A DNA stretch of 64,000 nucleotides from assembly GCA_036013055.1 (NCBI GenBank), contig DASCQM010000015.1, positions 105,541 to 169,540 of the forward strand, written 5' to 3'. The notes under the pieces were generated by a model. The model was not told the origin of the DNA and searched no databases. It saw only the letters and a list, made by a program, of their open reading frames with translations. Positions 42,966 to 50,518 of the stretch are shown here, piece after piece. A program made the translations under genes and the position numbers. How positions within the stretch are numbered: the first letter of the stretch is position 1; each line of letters starts with the position of its first letter. Origin of the DNA: SHYR01 sp036013055. GTDB lineage: Bacteria > Chloroflexota > Dehalococcoidia > UBA2979.

Positions 42966-43154
42966 GTGAGAGTAGGCGTCACTTCGCCCGTCGAAGACGG
43001 TCTCTCAGTCAATGACTTTGTGCAGATCGCAGTAGAGGCTGAGGAACTTGGCTATGACACGGTGGTCGGTGGCGAAGTAGCAGGGGCTGAAGTCATGGCG
43101 ACGCTTGGGACGATGGCTGCTCGAACTGATCGCGTTCGTCGGCGTCCGGGATAA
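42966..43154 (+). pseudogene. N-terminal fragment of an LLM-class flavin oxidoreductase
   Basis: From GTG 42966 the frame gives VRVGVTSPVEDGLSVNDF, then VQIAVEAEELGYDTVVGGEVAGAEV and MATLGTMAARTDRV, the start of an LLM/F420 oxidoreductase (first TIM-barrel strands). It stops after 62 codons at TAA 43152. Immediately afterwards, in another frame, an integrase C-terminus begins. The rest of the LLM gene is missing, which marks a deletion or insertion breakpoint near 43150. Confidence 0.65.
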
Positions 43155-43159
43155 TCCCC

Positions 43160-43351
43160 ACCAGCACCAGACAGAGGTTCCACGACCTGCGCCACGCGGC
43201 AGCCTCATCTATGCTGGCTGAGGGCGTTTCACTTCGCGTCGTGACGGAGGTTCTCGGTCACTCCGAGATCGACATCACGGCGAACATCTATGGCCATGTC
43301 ATGCCTGAGTTGTCGAAGGACGCTACGGATAGGGTCGGGAAGCTGTTGTAG
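43160..43351 (+). pseudogene. C-terminal fragment of a tyrosine-recombinase integrase
   Basis: A frame ending at TAG 43349-43351 reads TSTRQRFHDLRHAAASSMLA, EGVSLRVVTEVLGHSEIDIT and ANIYGHVMPELSKDATDRVGKLL. It has the catalytic Arg (HDLRH), the LGHSEI His and the Tyr nucleophile (NIYGHV) of phage/integron-type tyrosine recombinases. There is no N-terminal or core-binding part. It ends about 100 bp before the tRNA-Arg gene, the usual attachment neighbourhood of such integrases. Confidence 0.8.
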
Positions 43352-43453
43352 GCAGGAGCGTAACCGCGTTGCTGTCATATCTGCTGTCAAACGGTGCGAA
43401 GTCTGGCACCGCAGCGGGACGAAACGGCTAATCCGAATCTAAATCTCTTGCAC

Positions 43454-43529
43454 GCGCCGGTAGCTCAGTGGATAGAGCATCAGACTTCGGATCTGAGGGT
43501 CGAGGGTTCGAATCCTTCCCGGCGCGCCA
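43454..43529 (+). tRNA. tRNA-Arg (anticodon TCG), encoded CCA
   Basis: This is a full cloverleaf: acceptor GCGCCGG/CCGGCGC, D arm GCTC...GAGC, anticodon stem TCAGA/TCTGA with loop CTTCGGA (anticodon TCG, reading CGA), T arm GAGGG-TTCGAAT-CCTTC, discriminator G and genomic CCA. Its 3' 49 nt (43481-43529) recur at 52548, so the tRNA serves as an attachment site. Confidence 0.96.
43481..43529 (+). repeat. Left attachment-type repeat (within tRNA-Arg)
   Basis: This is the 3' half of tRNA-Arg, from the anticodon stem to CCA. The right copy differs only at one base in the anticodon stem (T here, C there). Confidence 0.8.
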
Positions 43530-43654
43530 CTGTTTCGTATTTGAAACCGGTACCCAGCAGCCCGTCGATGTTCATCCGCATCGACAATTCCGACCCATTC
43601 TCGACCCATGTCGTCGTGGGCGGCGGACTGACGATCCTGGTCTTGGCCTGAGGC

Positions 43655-44764
43655 CTACCGGCGGAAGAACTCCGTCAGTCGATCCGCGATCACGTCAGCC
43701 TGCTTCTCGCTCACTTCGCGAGGGTCGATGGCCACGATTCCCGCATCGAGATGATGATTTCGCGTTCGGATGCTCGGCGCACCATCGGCGAGGAAGTCCA
43801 CCAGTTCCCGAACGTCGAAGGCGCCGTCACGCGCCGAGATCGCCACGCGCTCGATCGGACGCCCGGCCTCGTCGAGGCGCAGTGAGACATCGACGGTGTC
43901 GATCCCGTCGATCGCGTTGAGCACGACGGCGTTGACGCGTCGCTCACGTTCCTGTTCGGCACCTGTGTCGCGGGTCGCGTAGCGCTCAAGTGCCACCACG
44001 AGCGCGGCGATCTGTTCTTTGCCGACCTTCATCGGCCTGGCGATTCCATGTGTCTGGGCCTCGCACGCTTCGATCAATTCGCGACGCCCAGTGATGAAGC
44101 CGACCGTGGGACCGCCAAAGGCCTTGCCACCCGAGTAGGTGACGAGATCGACGCCCGCAGCGATGTAGCGGGCGAGGTCCTGCTCGGCTGCGGCATCGGC
44201 GATCACCGGTACGTCGTTGGCATGGGCCAGCTCTATGCAGCGCTCCAGCGGCACCATCCGCTCTTGCACGGCGTGATGCGATTGTACGTAGAGCAGTGCG
44301 GCGGGCTGGCTCTCGCGAATCGTCTGTTCGAGCACCTCCGTCGATACGTTGTTGACGTTGCCAACGAGATGCGGGACGCCACCGCCCAGCCGCACCATCT
44401 GCTCGATGGGCGCCCCAAAGTTCACCCAGTGGCCGGCTTGGATCAGGACGCGATTGCGCAGCCCCTCGCTCTCGGGTAGCAGTGCGACTAGGCGCTGGTC
44501 TGTCCCCGCGATCACCGCGGCGACGCCCACGACGATGCCGGCTGCCGCACCCGTTGTGATGCTGGCTGCCTCGGCGCCGGTTGCTTTCGCCACCAGTTCC
44601 GCAGCCCGCTGCCGCAGTGTCGGAAGATCAACGTGACCGCGGGCGGCCGAGAACTGCGCGGCCGCGACTTCCTCGTGCTGCGCCGTCCCGCCGAGGGCTG
44701 TGAGCTTCCCCGCGGCGTTGATCACGGTGGTGACGCCGATGCGCTCGTAGATATCCATCGTCAT
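43655..44764 (-). CDS. SelA-like PLP-dependent enzyme (DgaE/lyase type)
   Basis: The 369 residues belong to the SelA-like branch of fold-type I PLP enzymes. GVTTVINAAGKLTALGGT starts the chain, EAASITTGAAAGIVVGVAAV follows, and DLVTYSGGKAFGGPTVGFITG contains the PLP lysine in the S-G-G-K-x-x-x-G-P motif. True selenocysteine synthase is longer and has a tRNA-binding N-terminus, so this is more likely a lyase such as D-glucosaminate-6-phosphate ammonia-lyase. The next gene is an amidohydrolase of the family that often accompanies DgaE-like enzymes. It is not evidence for a Sec pathway. Confidence 0.82.
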   Translation of the reverse strand: MTMDIYERIGVTTVINAAGKLTALGGTAQHEEVAAAQFSAARGHVDLPTLRQRAAELVAKATGAEAASITTGAAAGIVVGVAAVIAGTDQRLVALLPESEGLRNRVLIQAGHWVNFGAPIEQMVRLGGGVPHLVGNVNNVSTEVLEQTIRESQPAALLYVQSHHAVQERMVPLERCIELAHANDVPVIADAAAEQDLARYIAAGVDLVTYSGGKAFGGPTVGFITGRRELIEACEAQTHGIARPMKVGKEQIAALVVALERYATRDTGAEQERERRVNAVVLNAIDGIDTVDVSLRLDEAGRPIERVAISARDGAFDVRELVDFLADGAPSIRTRNHHLDAGIVAIDPREVSEKQADVIADRLTEFFRR

Positions 44765-44803
44765 AGCTTACGGTCCGGCCTCGCTCGCTCCGCCGCTGTC
44801 TCG

Positions 44804-45955
44804 CTAGATCGGCAAGTCGCGGTCGAAGCGCTCACCGCGCGAGAACGCAGCGAGGGGATCGAGCCACTGCTCGGCCGTGCGCGTCTCGCCGGTTGAATCC
44901 TCTAGTTCGATTGGCTCGTCGCGAATCCGGAAGATCGTGATATGTGCAGATCGGCCGACCGCGAGTGTGCCGTGGCCGTCGCGGTCGAGCCGCAGGGCCT
45001 GCGCAGGTGTGACCGTGACGGCGCTGACGACCTCCTCCAGCGATAGTCCGAGCAACATTAGCTTCGACATGGTGCGGGCGAGTGAGACTACGTAGCGATC
45101 GATGTTCCCGCGGTGGATGTCGGTACTGATCGTGTGCACGGGCAGCCCCTCTGCCAGCGCCTGCTCGCAGGTCGCGAAGGAGAACGATGAGCGCCCGTGG
45201 CCAATGTCGACGATTACCCCTCGTTCGACGGCATCGCGCAGTGCGGGCAGCGCTTCGCCGTGTCGCGACAGTGCTCCACCGATCTTGCCGTGATAGGCGT
45301 GGGTCACGATATCGCCCGCCCGCAGTAGCGATAGGGTTTCGTCCAGTACGGGCGGCGCATTTCCGATGTGCGCCATCACCGGGAGCGCCGTGAGATCTGC
45401 AGCCTTGCGGGCGATCTTCACCGCCTCGATGCCGAACATCCCGGCGTGGCTTGAGGAAGCCTGCACCTTGATCCCTCGCACCCACCCGGCGTGTCGTTCT
45501 GCCGCTTCGACGGTTGATCCTAGAGACACCAGTTCAGGACGGGACGAATGCCCTCCGCCGAGATTCGGCAGGCCGGGCGATCCGACGTTCACAAGTCCAA
45601 AGACGGGCGTGCGTTGCGTCTCGAGTACGACCCGCGGGAAGGCGTCGATCGACACGGCGCCAGAAGATCCCGCGTCGACGAGGCAGGTCACTCCCTGGCC
45701 GAGTCCGACACGATCTGCATCGAGCCTGCTGGTGGTGAAGAGGCCGTGGTTGTAGAGGTGCGCATGGATGTCGATCCAGCCGGGTGAGACATAGCTACCG
45801 GTGGCATCAAAGCGTTCGTCCGCAGCCTGTGCCTCTCTCTCCGGTACGTCGCCGATGGCGGCGACCAAGCCGTCGCGGATCAGAATATCGCCAGCCGCGG
45901 ACGACCGGGCTTCCACGTCGATCAACGTGCCACCTTGGATCAAAGTGGACGTCAC
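44804..45955 (-). CDS. Amidohydrolase/deacetylase-family metallo-hydrolase
   Basis: This 383-residue TIM-barrel amidohydrolase has GWIDIHAHLY (HxH metal ligands), GIKVQASSSHAG (Lys at the carboxylation position), PVMAHIGNAPP, DIVTHAYHGKIGG (His ligands) and HTISTDIHRGN (catalytic Asp). It resembles the EF_0837-type hydrolases that deacylate hydroxy or amino acids and commonly neighbour SelA-like PLP enzymes. It overlaps the kinase gene upstream by 4 nt, so the three genes form an operon for degradation of an unidentified amino- or acyl-sugar acid. Confidence 0.85.
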   Translation of the reverse strand: MTSTLIQGGTLIDVEARSSAAGDILIRDGLVAAIGDVPEREAQAADERFDATGSYVSPGWIDIHAHLYNHGLFTTSRLDADRVGLGQGVTCLVDAGSSGAVSIDAFPRVVLETQRTPVFGLVNVGSPGLPNLGGGHSSRPELVSLGSTVEAAERHAGWVRGIKVQASSSHAGMFGIEAVKIARKAADLTALPVMAHIGNAPPVLDETLSLLRAGDIVTHAYHGKIGGALSRHGEALPALRDAVERGVIVDIGHGRSSFSFATCEQALAEGLPVHTISTDIHRGNIDRYVVSLARTMSKLMLLGLSLEEVVSAVTVTPAQALRLDRDGHGTLAVGRSAHITIFRIRDEPIELEDSTGETRTAEQWLDPLAAFSRGERFDRDLPI

Positions 45956-47427
45956 AGTGTCGTGCTCGTTTCTTCGTCCAGGGGGCGCATCGCGTCGGAG
46001 AGTCGAATCCAGCGGGCATAGATTGAGTCGTAGAGATCAGCTGCTGCGCTGTCCGGCTCGATCAGCGTGGCCTGAGGCACCATTGCGACCTCCGCTGCGT
46101 CAACGTTGGGATGGTATCTGAGCGCCGTCGCCAGGTAGATCGCCGCGCCTCGACCTTCGGCAGCTGCATCTGTCGACTCCACCGGCCAGCGCAGGGAATC
46201 GACGATGATCTGACGCCAGATGGCGCTGCGCGCACCGCTCCCGGTGAAACGTACGAGCGAGGGGTCACCGCACCAATGTCGCACCTGTTCGAAGATGCCG
46301 CGAATTGCGAACGCACCACCCTCGAGTACCGCGCGGTACATCTCGGCGCGACCATGATCGCTGCGTAGTCCGGCGAAAGAGGCCGCCGCGTCGGGGCGCG
46401 CTTCCGGGGCGACCTGGCCCTGCAAGAACGGCAGAAAGAGTACGCCGCCGGCACCAACCCTCACGCTCGCAGCCTCGGAGTCCATCTCGGCGAGTGTGTC
46501 GGCGCGCTGCTCGCTCGACGTGTGTCCGAGCCAACCGTCGATGAACCAGTCTGCGCCGCGGCCAGCCATCACCGCGTTCCCGCCGATGATCTCGCGGTCG
46601 GGGGGCATACCGTAGAAGCGGTACGCGTCCTCCGGCTGCTCCGCCATCACGGCACGCACCACGGCGTGCGTGCCTACGGTGATCGCGACGGTGCCGACGG
46701 CGCCAGCACCAGCGCCCACGTTTGCGCAAATGCCATCGTGCGCACCGGTGGCGACAGGTGTTCCCGCGGGCAGACCGCATTGCCGAGCCGCGTCAGCACT
46801 CACTTCGCCGGCAAGTTCCCACGGCATCGCGACGGTGGGCAGCACGGCACTATCGACACTGGCGTGCGCGAGTGCGGTGCTGTCCCACAGCGGTGCGTCA
46901 GGTCCCGATGTTGGATCGGTGATCACTGCACCGGTTAGCCGGAAGAGGATGAAGTCCTTCGCATACATGGCGTGTGCGACTTGCTCTGCTGTGAGTGGGT
47001 CGTTGTGCCGTAGCCAAGTGAGCTTCGCGATCAGCGCCATGCCGTAGTTCGAGAGATGGGCTTCGCCAGTGCGCCATGCCGCGAGGGCAGCCAGTTCTGA
47101 GGCGTGCCGTCGGTCGGACCAGGAGGGAGAGAGCGCTTTGCCTTCGCGATCGACAAATACTGCCGCACCGCCGCGGCCGGACAGCGAGAGACCGGAGATG
47201 TCGCGTTCTTCGAGTTCAGGACGGCTGAGCAGGCGCTGTATCAGCTCGCAGGTGTCCGCCCACCATTCGTTCGGATCCTGCCACGCGAGGTGATTGTCGT
47301 GATGTTCGCGATTGCGAACCGCTTCTTGAGCGAGCAACGTGCCGCCAGCGTCGAAGGCCACGACTTTCAGACGAGTTGTGCCGAGATCGATGCTGATCAG
47401 GACAGGCGCACCAGGGTTCGTTGCCAC
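45952..47427 (-). CDS. FGGY-family carbohydrate kinase (xylulokinase-like)
   Basis: The 491 residues start VLISIDLGTTRLKVVAFDAGG (N-terminal phosphate-binding motif). They contain ISGLSLSGRGGAAVFVDREG, VATGAHDGICANVGAGA (catalytic Asp in GAHDG) and RFTGSGARSAIWRQIIVDSLRWPV (FGGY signature 2 region). It would phosphorylate a sugar or polyol feeding the SelA-like/amidohydrolase steps. The GTG at 47427 is chosen where homology starts; an ATG at 47511 adds 28 unlikely residues. Confidence 0.88.
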   Translation of the reverse strand: MATNPGAPVLISIDLGTTRLKVVAFDAGGTLLAQEAVRNREHHDNHLAWQDPNEWWADTCELIQRLLSRPELEERDISGLSLSGRGGAAVFVDREGKALSPSWSDRRHASELAALAAWRTGEAHLSNYGMALIAKLTWLRHNDPLTAEQVAHAMYAKDFILFRLTGAVITDPTSGPDAPLWDSTALAHASVDSAVLPTVAMPWELAGEVSADAARQCGLPAGTPVATGAHDGICANVGAGAGAVGTVAITVGTHAVVRAVMAEQPEDAYRFYGMPPDREIIGGNAVMAGRGADWFIDGWLGHTSSEQRADTLAEMDSEAASVRVGAGGVLFLPFLQGQVAPEARPDAAASFAGLRSDHGRAEMYRAVLEGGAFAIRGIFEQVRHWCGDPSLVRFTGSGARSAIWRQIIVDSLRWPVESTDAAAEGRGAAIYLATALRYHPNVDAAEVAMVPQATLIEPDSAAADLYDSIYARWIRLSDAMRPLDEETSTTL

Positions 47428-47571
47428 TTGAGAGTCCCAGACGCGGTGCGAGTAGTAGTTGCGATTACAGCGGCATCTTAGCAACAGTGTCTTACTGAGG
47501 CGCAGTATCACTCGCGGCGGCGGCGAGCACGCTCAGATTCCAGAATCTCAGATCAATAGATTCGTGGGATA

Positions 47572-47593
47572 AGAGCATCCGACCCAGAATCTG
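47572..47593 (+). repeat. Degenerate tRNA-anticodon-arm-like repeat (site B)
   Basis: 17 of 22 bases match the tRNA-Arg segment from AGAGCATC through ATCTG. It sits in the 322-bp gap between the kinase start and the APH 3' end, flanked by an imperfect inverted repeat (AGATTC-G-TGGG and CCCA-GAATCT) that would place GAGCATC in the loop. Confidence 0.45.
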
Positions 47594-47749
47594 CAAGTCT
47601 TCACGGGCGCGTGCTATAGCGCGGCGTGCGCAATTCTGCCTTGCCAATTTTCGCTGTTCCTTGAAGGAATGAGATGGGAGGTTGCGCCCGGAAGAGAGTT
47701 TCGATTTGCCACCCGGATGGCGGCTAGAACAGAACTGCGATCATCCTGC

Positions 47750-48688
47750 TTAGATCGCGTTCAGCAAGTCCCGCAATGTCTGCTCGGCCGCGCCGCGATG
47801 CTCCGGACGGAGCGCGGGGATTGCGGTCATCGTCGTAAGCACCATCACCGCGCGCCACGTGGCCATGAACTGGTCGCTCACTGGCTCGTCTGCGGTGTAG
47901 CCCTTCAGCACGTCCGCGCGGTCTGCGAACGCTCCTCGCTGGCGCAGGTCGAAGGCCGGGTGGCTGATGTAGGCGTCTCCGAAGTCGATCAGGCCTTCGA
48001 ACGCGCAGCTCTCACCGTCGACAAAAATATGTACCGCAGTTGGGTTCGAGTGAAGCGCGACGCGATCGTCCGACTCGGGGAAAGCAGCGAGCACGCGCTG
48101 TGCGAGCGCTTCCGGTGTCTCGCGGAGCGGCCAAGACCCGTCTTGTTCGCCAATCGATCGAACGGCGTTCGCGTACAGCGCCTCGAACCGCCTGCGGACG
48201 TCGCCAGCTGCACGATCGCCCGGAAGGAGCTCGTTCTCGACGAAGGGCTGCTGCGGTAGCGAGTGGATGCGCCGCAACATCTGACCGACTGCCCGAAATA
48301 CCTGCCGTCGGGTCTCACCTTCGCAGTCGACGGAGCGCAAGGTGACGCCGGGCATGCGCGTCATGCAGGTGTATTCGATGTGCTCGCTCTCGCGTCCGTA
48401 CCCGAGTACCTTTGGTACCGAGACCTCCGCGTCGGAGGCGAGTTGCCCGAGGAAGAAGACTTCCTTCTTCAGACTCGTCCGGTCGCGAGCGCGGTGCGGT
48501 CGCTGTGTCTTGAAGATTACGTCGTCGTCGATCTCGTAGACCCGCGCTTCGCCGCCCGTCTCGTCGATACCGGTTACAGCACGCGCAGCGGGGACGTGCC
48601 GTCGCACCAGCGAGAGCACCAGGTCGTCCGCAAGTACCGGGTCCGTGGCGTCGGGCTGGAAGTAGATGTCCGCGTCTCTCAACACCAT
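47750..48688 (-). CDS. APH-fold phosphotransferase-like protein with altered catalytic motif
   Basis: The 312 residues have the aminoglycoside phosphotransferase/kinase-like fold. GEARVYEIDDDVIFKTQ carries the ATP-binding Lys, EYTCMTRMPGVTL is the hinge, and LIDFGDAYISHPAFDL is the DFG-like metal site. The catalytic loop, normally HGDxxxxN, reads HSNPTAVH, so the catalytic Asp is Asn and the metal-binding Asn is His. It may be a pseudokinase or use other residues. The gene is the last of an operon with two ABC exporter halves (12 nt downstream of the first), which suggests a role in drug or metabolite handling. Confidence 0.75.
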   Translation of the reverse strand: MVLRDADIYFQPDATDPVLADDLVLSLVRRHVPAARAVTGIDETGGEARVYEIDDDVIFKTQRPHRARDRTSLKKEVFFLGQLASDAEVSVPKVLGYGRESEHIEYTCMTRMPGVTLRSVDCEGETRRQVFRAVGQMLRRIHSLPQQPFVENELLPGDRAAGDVRRRFEALYANAVRSIGEQDGSWPLRETPEALAQRVLAAFPESDDRVALHSNPTAVHIFVDGESCAFEGLIDFGDAYISHPAFDLRQRGAFADRADVLKGYTADEPVSDQFMATWRAVMVLTTMTAIPALRPEHRGAAEQTLRDLLNAI

Positions 48689-48699
48689 GGGGATTCTCC

Positions 48700-50514
48700 T
48701 CAGTCGGTCGTCACTTCAGTTTCTCGCCAGTCCCAGCCAGCCTCTTCCAGTTCCAGCAAGGCTGCGAAGCGCCCGCCATCTCTCACGAGCTGTTCCGGAG
48801 CGCCCTGTTCGATGATTTCCCCGGCCTCTAACAACACAACGCGATCGGCTTCGCGAGTGGTGGAGAGGCGGTGAGAGACGGAGAGTACAGCCATGCCCCG
48901 GGCTCGCACCTCTGCTCGCAGGGCTCTGCGGAAGGCGGCGTCGCTGGCACCGTCCACCGCCGAGGTTGCTTCGTCGAGTAACAGCACCGGCGGTCGCCGC
49001 ACGAGAGCGCGCGCGAGTGCCAGCAGTTGGCGTTGCCCGGCGGAGAGCCTCGCACCCTGACCGCCACCGCCACCGACAAGCTGCGTGGCGTACCCATCAG
49101 TCAGTGAGCGGATCAGCGCGTCGACGCCGGCGATCCGCGTTGCGCGGAATATTGCTTCATCTTCGACGGAGTCGTCGTTCAGCGCGAGGTTGTCGCGCAC
49201 CGTTCCGCTGAAGAGCTGTACCTGTTGTGGCACCACACCCACGACTGATCGTCGCTGTTCCTCTGCCAATGCACGAGGGTCGACGCCAGCAACGCGCACG
49301 GCTCCTGACCACGGTTCGTAGTGCCCCGCGAGCAGATGCAGCGCACTCGTCTTGCCGGCGCCCGTGCGGCCGACGAGCGAGACTTGCTCGCCGGGCTGAA
49401 CGGAGAGCGAGATATCGCGCAGCACGGGTCGCGCCGGTAGGTAGCCGAAGACGATGGCATCGAGCTCGATCGCGGGAGCATCGGTCGTGCCGGGCGTTGG
49501 ACGCTCGGTGATTGGCCGTTGTTCGGGAGGAAGTGCCAGCACCTCGAACACTCGCTCTGCACCGGAGAGCGCTTCTTGCACCGTCTGCCACTGGCCGCCG
49601 AGGGCGATGATCGGCTCGAAGAAGCGCTGCAGCAGCAGCACGAACGCCACCAGCGTTCCGATCGAGACGCCAAAGCTGAGCAGCGAGTCGGTGCTGCCCG
49701 CCCACAGCAGTGTCGCGGTCGCGGCGGCAAGCAGCATTGCCATGGTCGTTGGGAAGATCGAGAGGAAGGCGGCCGACCGGTTGAACGCCGAGAGTTGCTC
49801 GCTGAGTGCGCCGCGGAAGCGAGCGACGAACGCCTCTTCACGTGCGAAGGCACGCACGATTTCGGCACCGCCCAGCGTTTCCTGCAGATGTGTGTTCAGA
49901 CGTCCGACTGCGACGCGTTGGTCGCGCTGTGCATCGCGCACCCGCACCTGGATCAGGCGCGTGATCGCTACCACCGGAGAAGCGATCAGTAGCGCTACGA
50001 CGGCCAGGGTGGAATTGAGTACGAACATCGCGACTGTCACCGATGCCAGGCGTAGTACTGCTTGGATCAGGGTCGCAACCTCGGTGGAGAAGACTCGCTC
50101 GATCGTCTCGATATCCGCGGTGCAGCGGCTGATGCTGTCGCCCAGCGGGTGAGTGTCGTGATAGCTCACCGGTAGCCGCTGGAGGTGGACGAAGAGACGG
50201 ATGCGTAGCTCGTGCAACGCACCCTGGGCGGCGATCGCTGAAAGGTAGGCGAAGACGAACGTCAGTGCCCCTACGCCGGCGACGGCGCCGAGATAGAGGA
50301 ACGCCAACCTCAGCAGCCCTTCGCTCCGACCCGGGATCAAGTGGTCGTCGATCAGCGTGCGCACCAGTAACGGGGGAACGAGGTCGAGCACGGCAGCTAC
50401 GAGAACGGTGCCGCCGATCGTCGCCAACAGCAGCCGCCGCCCGTGGGTCAGCTGTAGTAATCCAGCGACAGTTCCGATCGCCACCGGTTGCGGTTCTGGC
50501 GTGGCGGCCGTCAT
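48700..50514 (-). CDS. ABC exporter half-transporter, canonical ATPase (heterodimer partner 1)
   Basis: The 604 residues hold a six-TM type IV exporter domain (1-330: LLLATIGGTVLVAAVLDLVPPLL..., then ALGGQWQTVQEALSGAERVFEVLA) followed by an ATPase. The ATPase has GRTGAGKTSALHLLAG (Walker A), LSAGQRQLLALARAL (signature with A in place of G) and PVLLLDEATSAVD (Walker B with catalytic Glu). It is 4 nt downstream of the second half-transporter. Together they would form a heterodimeric multidrug-type exporter. Confidence 0.9.
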   Translation of the reverse strand: MTAATPEPQPVAIGTVAGLLQLTHGRRLLLATIGGTVLVAAVLDLVPPLLVRTLIDDHLIPGRSEGLLRLAFLYLGAVAGVGALTFVFAYLSAIAAQGALHELRIRLFVHLQRLPVSYHDTHPLGDSISRCTADIETIERVFSTEVATLIQAVLRLASVTVAMFVLNSTLAVVALLIASPVVAITRLIQVRVRDAQRDQRVAVGRLNTHLQETLGGAEIVRAFAREEAFVARFRGALSEQLSAFNRSAAFLSIFPTTMAMLLAAATATLLWAGSTDSLLSFGVSIGTLVAFVLLLQRFFEPIIALGGQWQTVQEALSGAERVFEVLALPPEQRPITERPTPGTTDAPAIELDAIVFGYLPARPVLRDISLSVQPGEQVSLVGRTGAGKTSALHLLAGHYEPWSGAVRVAGVDPRALAEEQRRSVVGVVPQQVQLFSGTVRDNLALNDDSVEDEAIFRATRIAGVDALIRSLTDGYATQLVGGGGGQGARLSAGQRQLLALARALVRRPPVLLLDEATSAVDGASDAAFRRALRAEVRARGMAVLSVSHRLSTTREADRVVLLEAGEIIEQGAPEQLVRDGGRFAALLELEEAGWDWRETEVTTD

Positions 50515-50518
50515 CGAC

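Noticed and set aside
43655..44764. SelA (selenocysteine synthase) identity
   Set aside because: The protein is too short and lacks the tRNA-binding N-terminal part; the neighbouring amidohydrolase and kinase fit a catabolic lyase instead.
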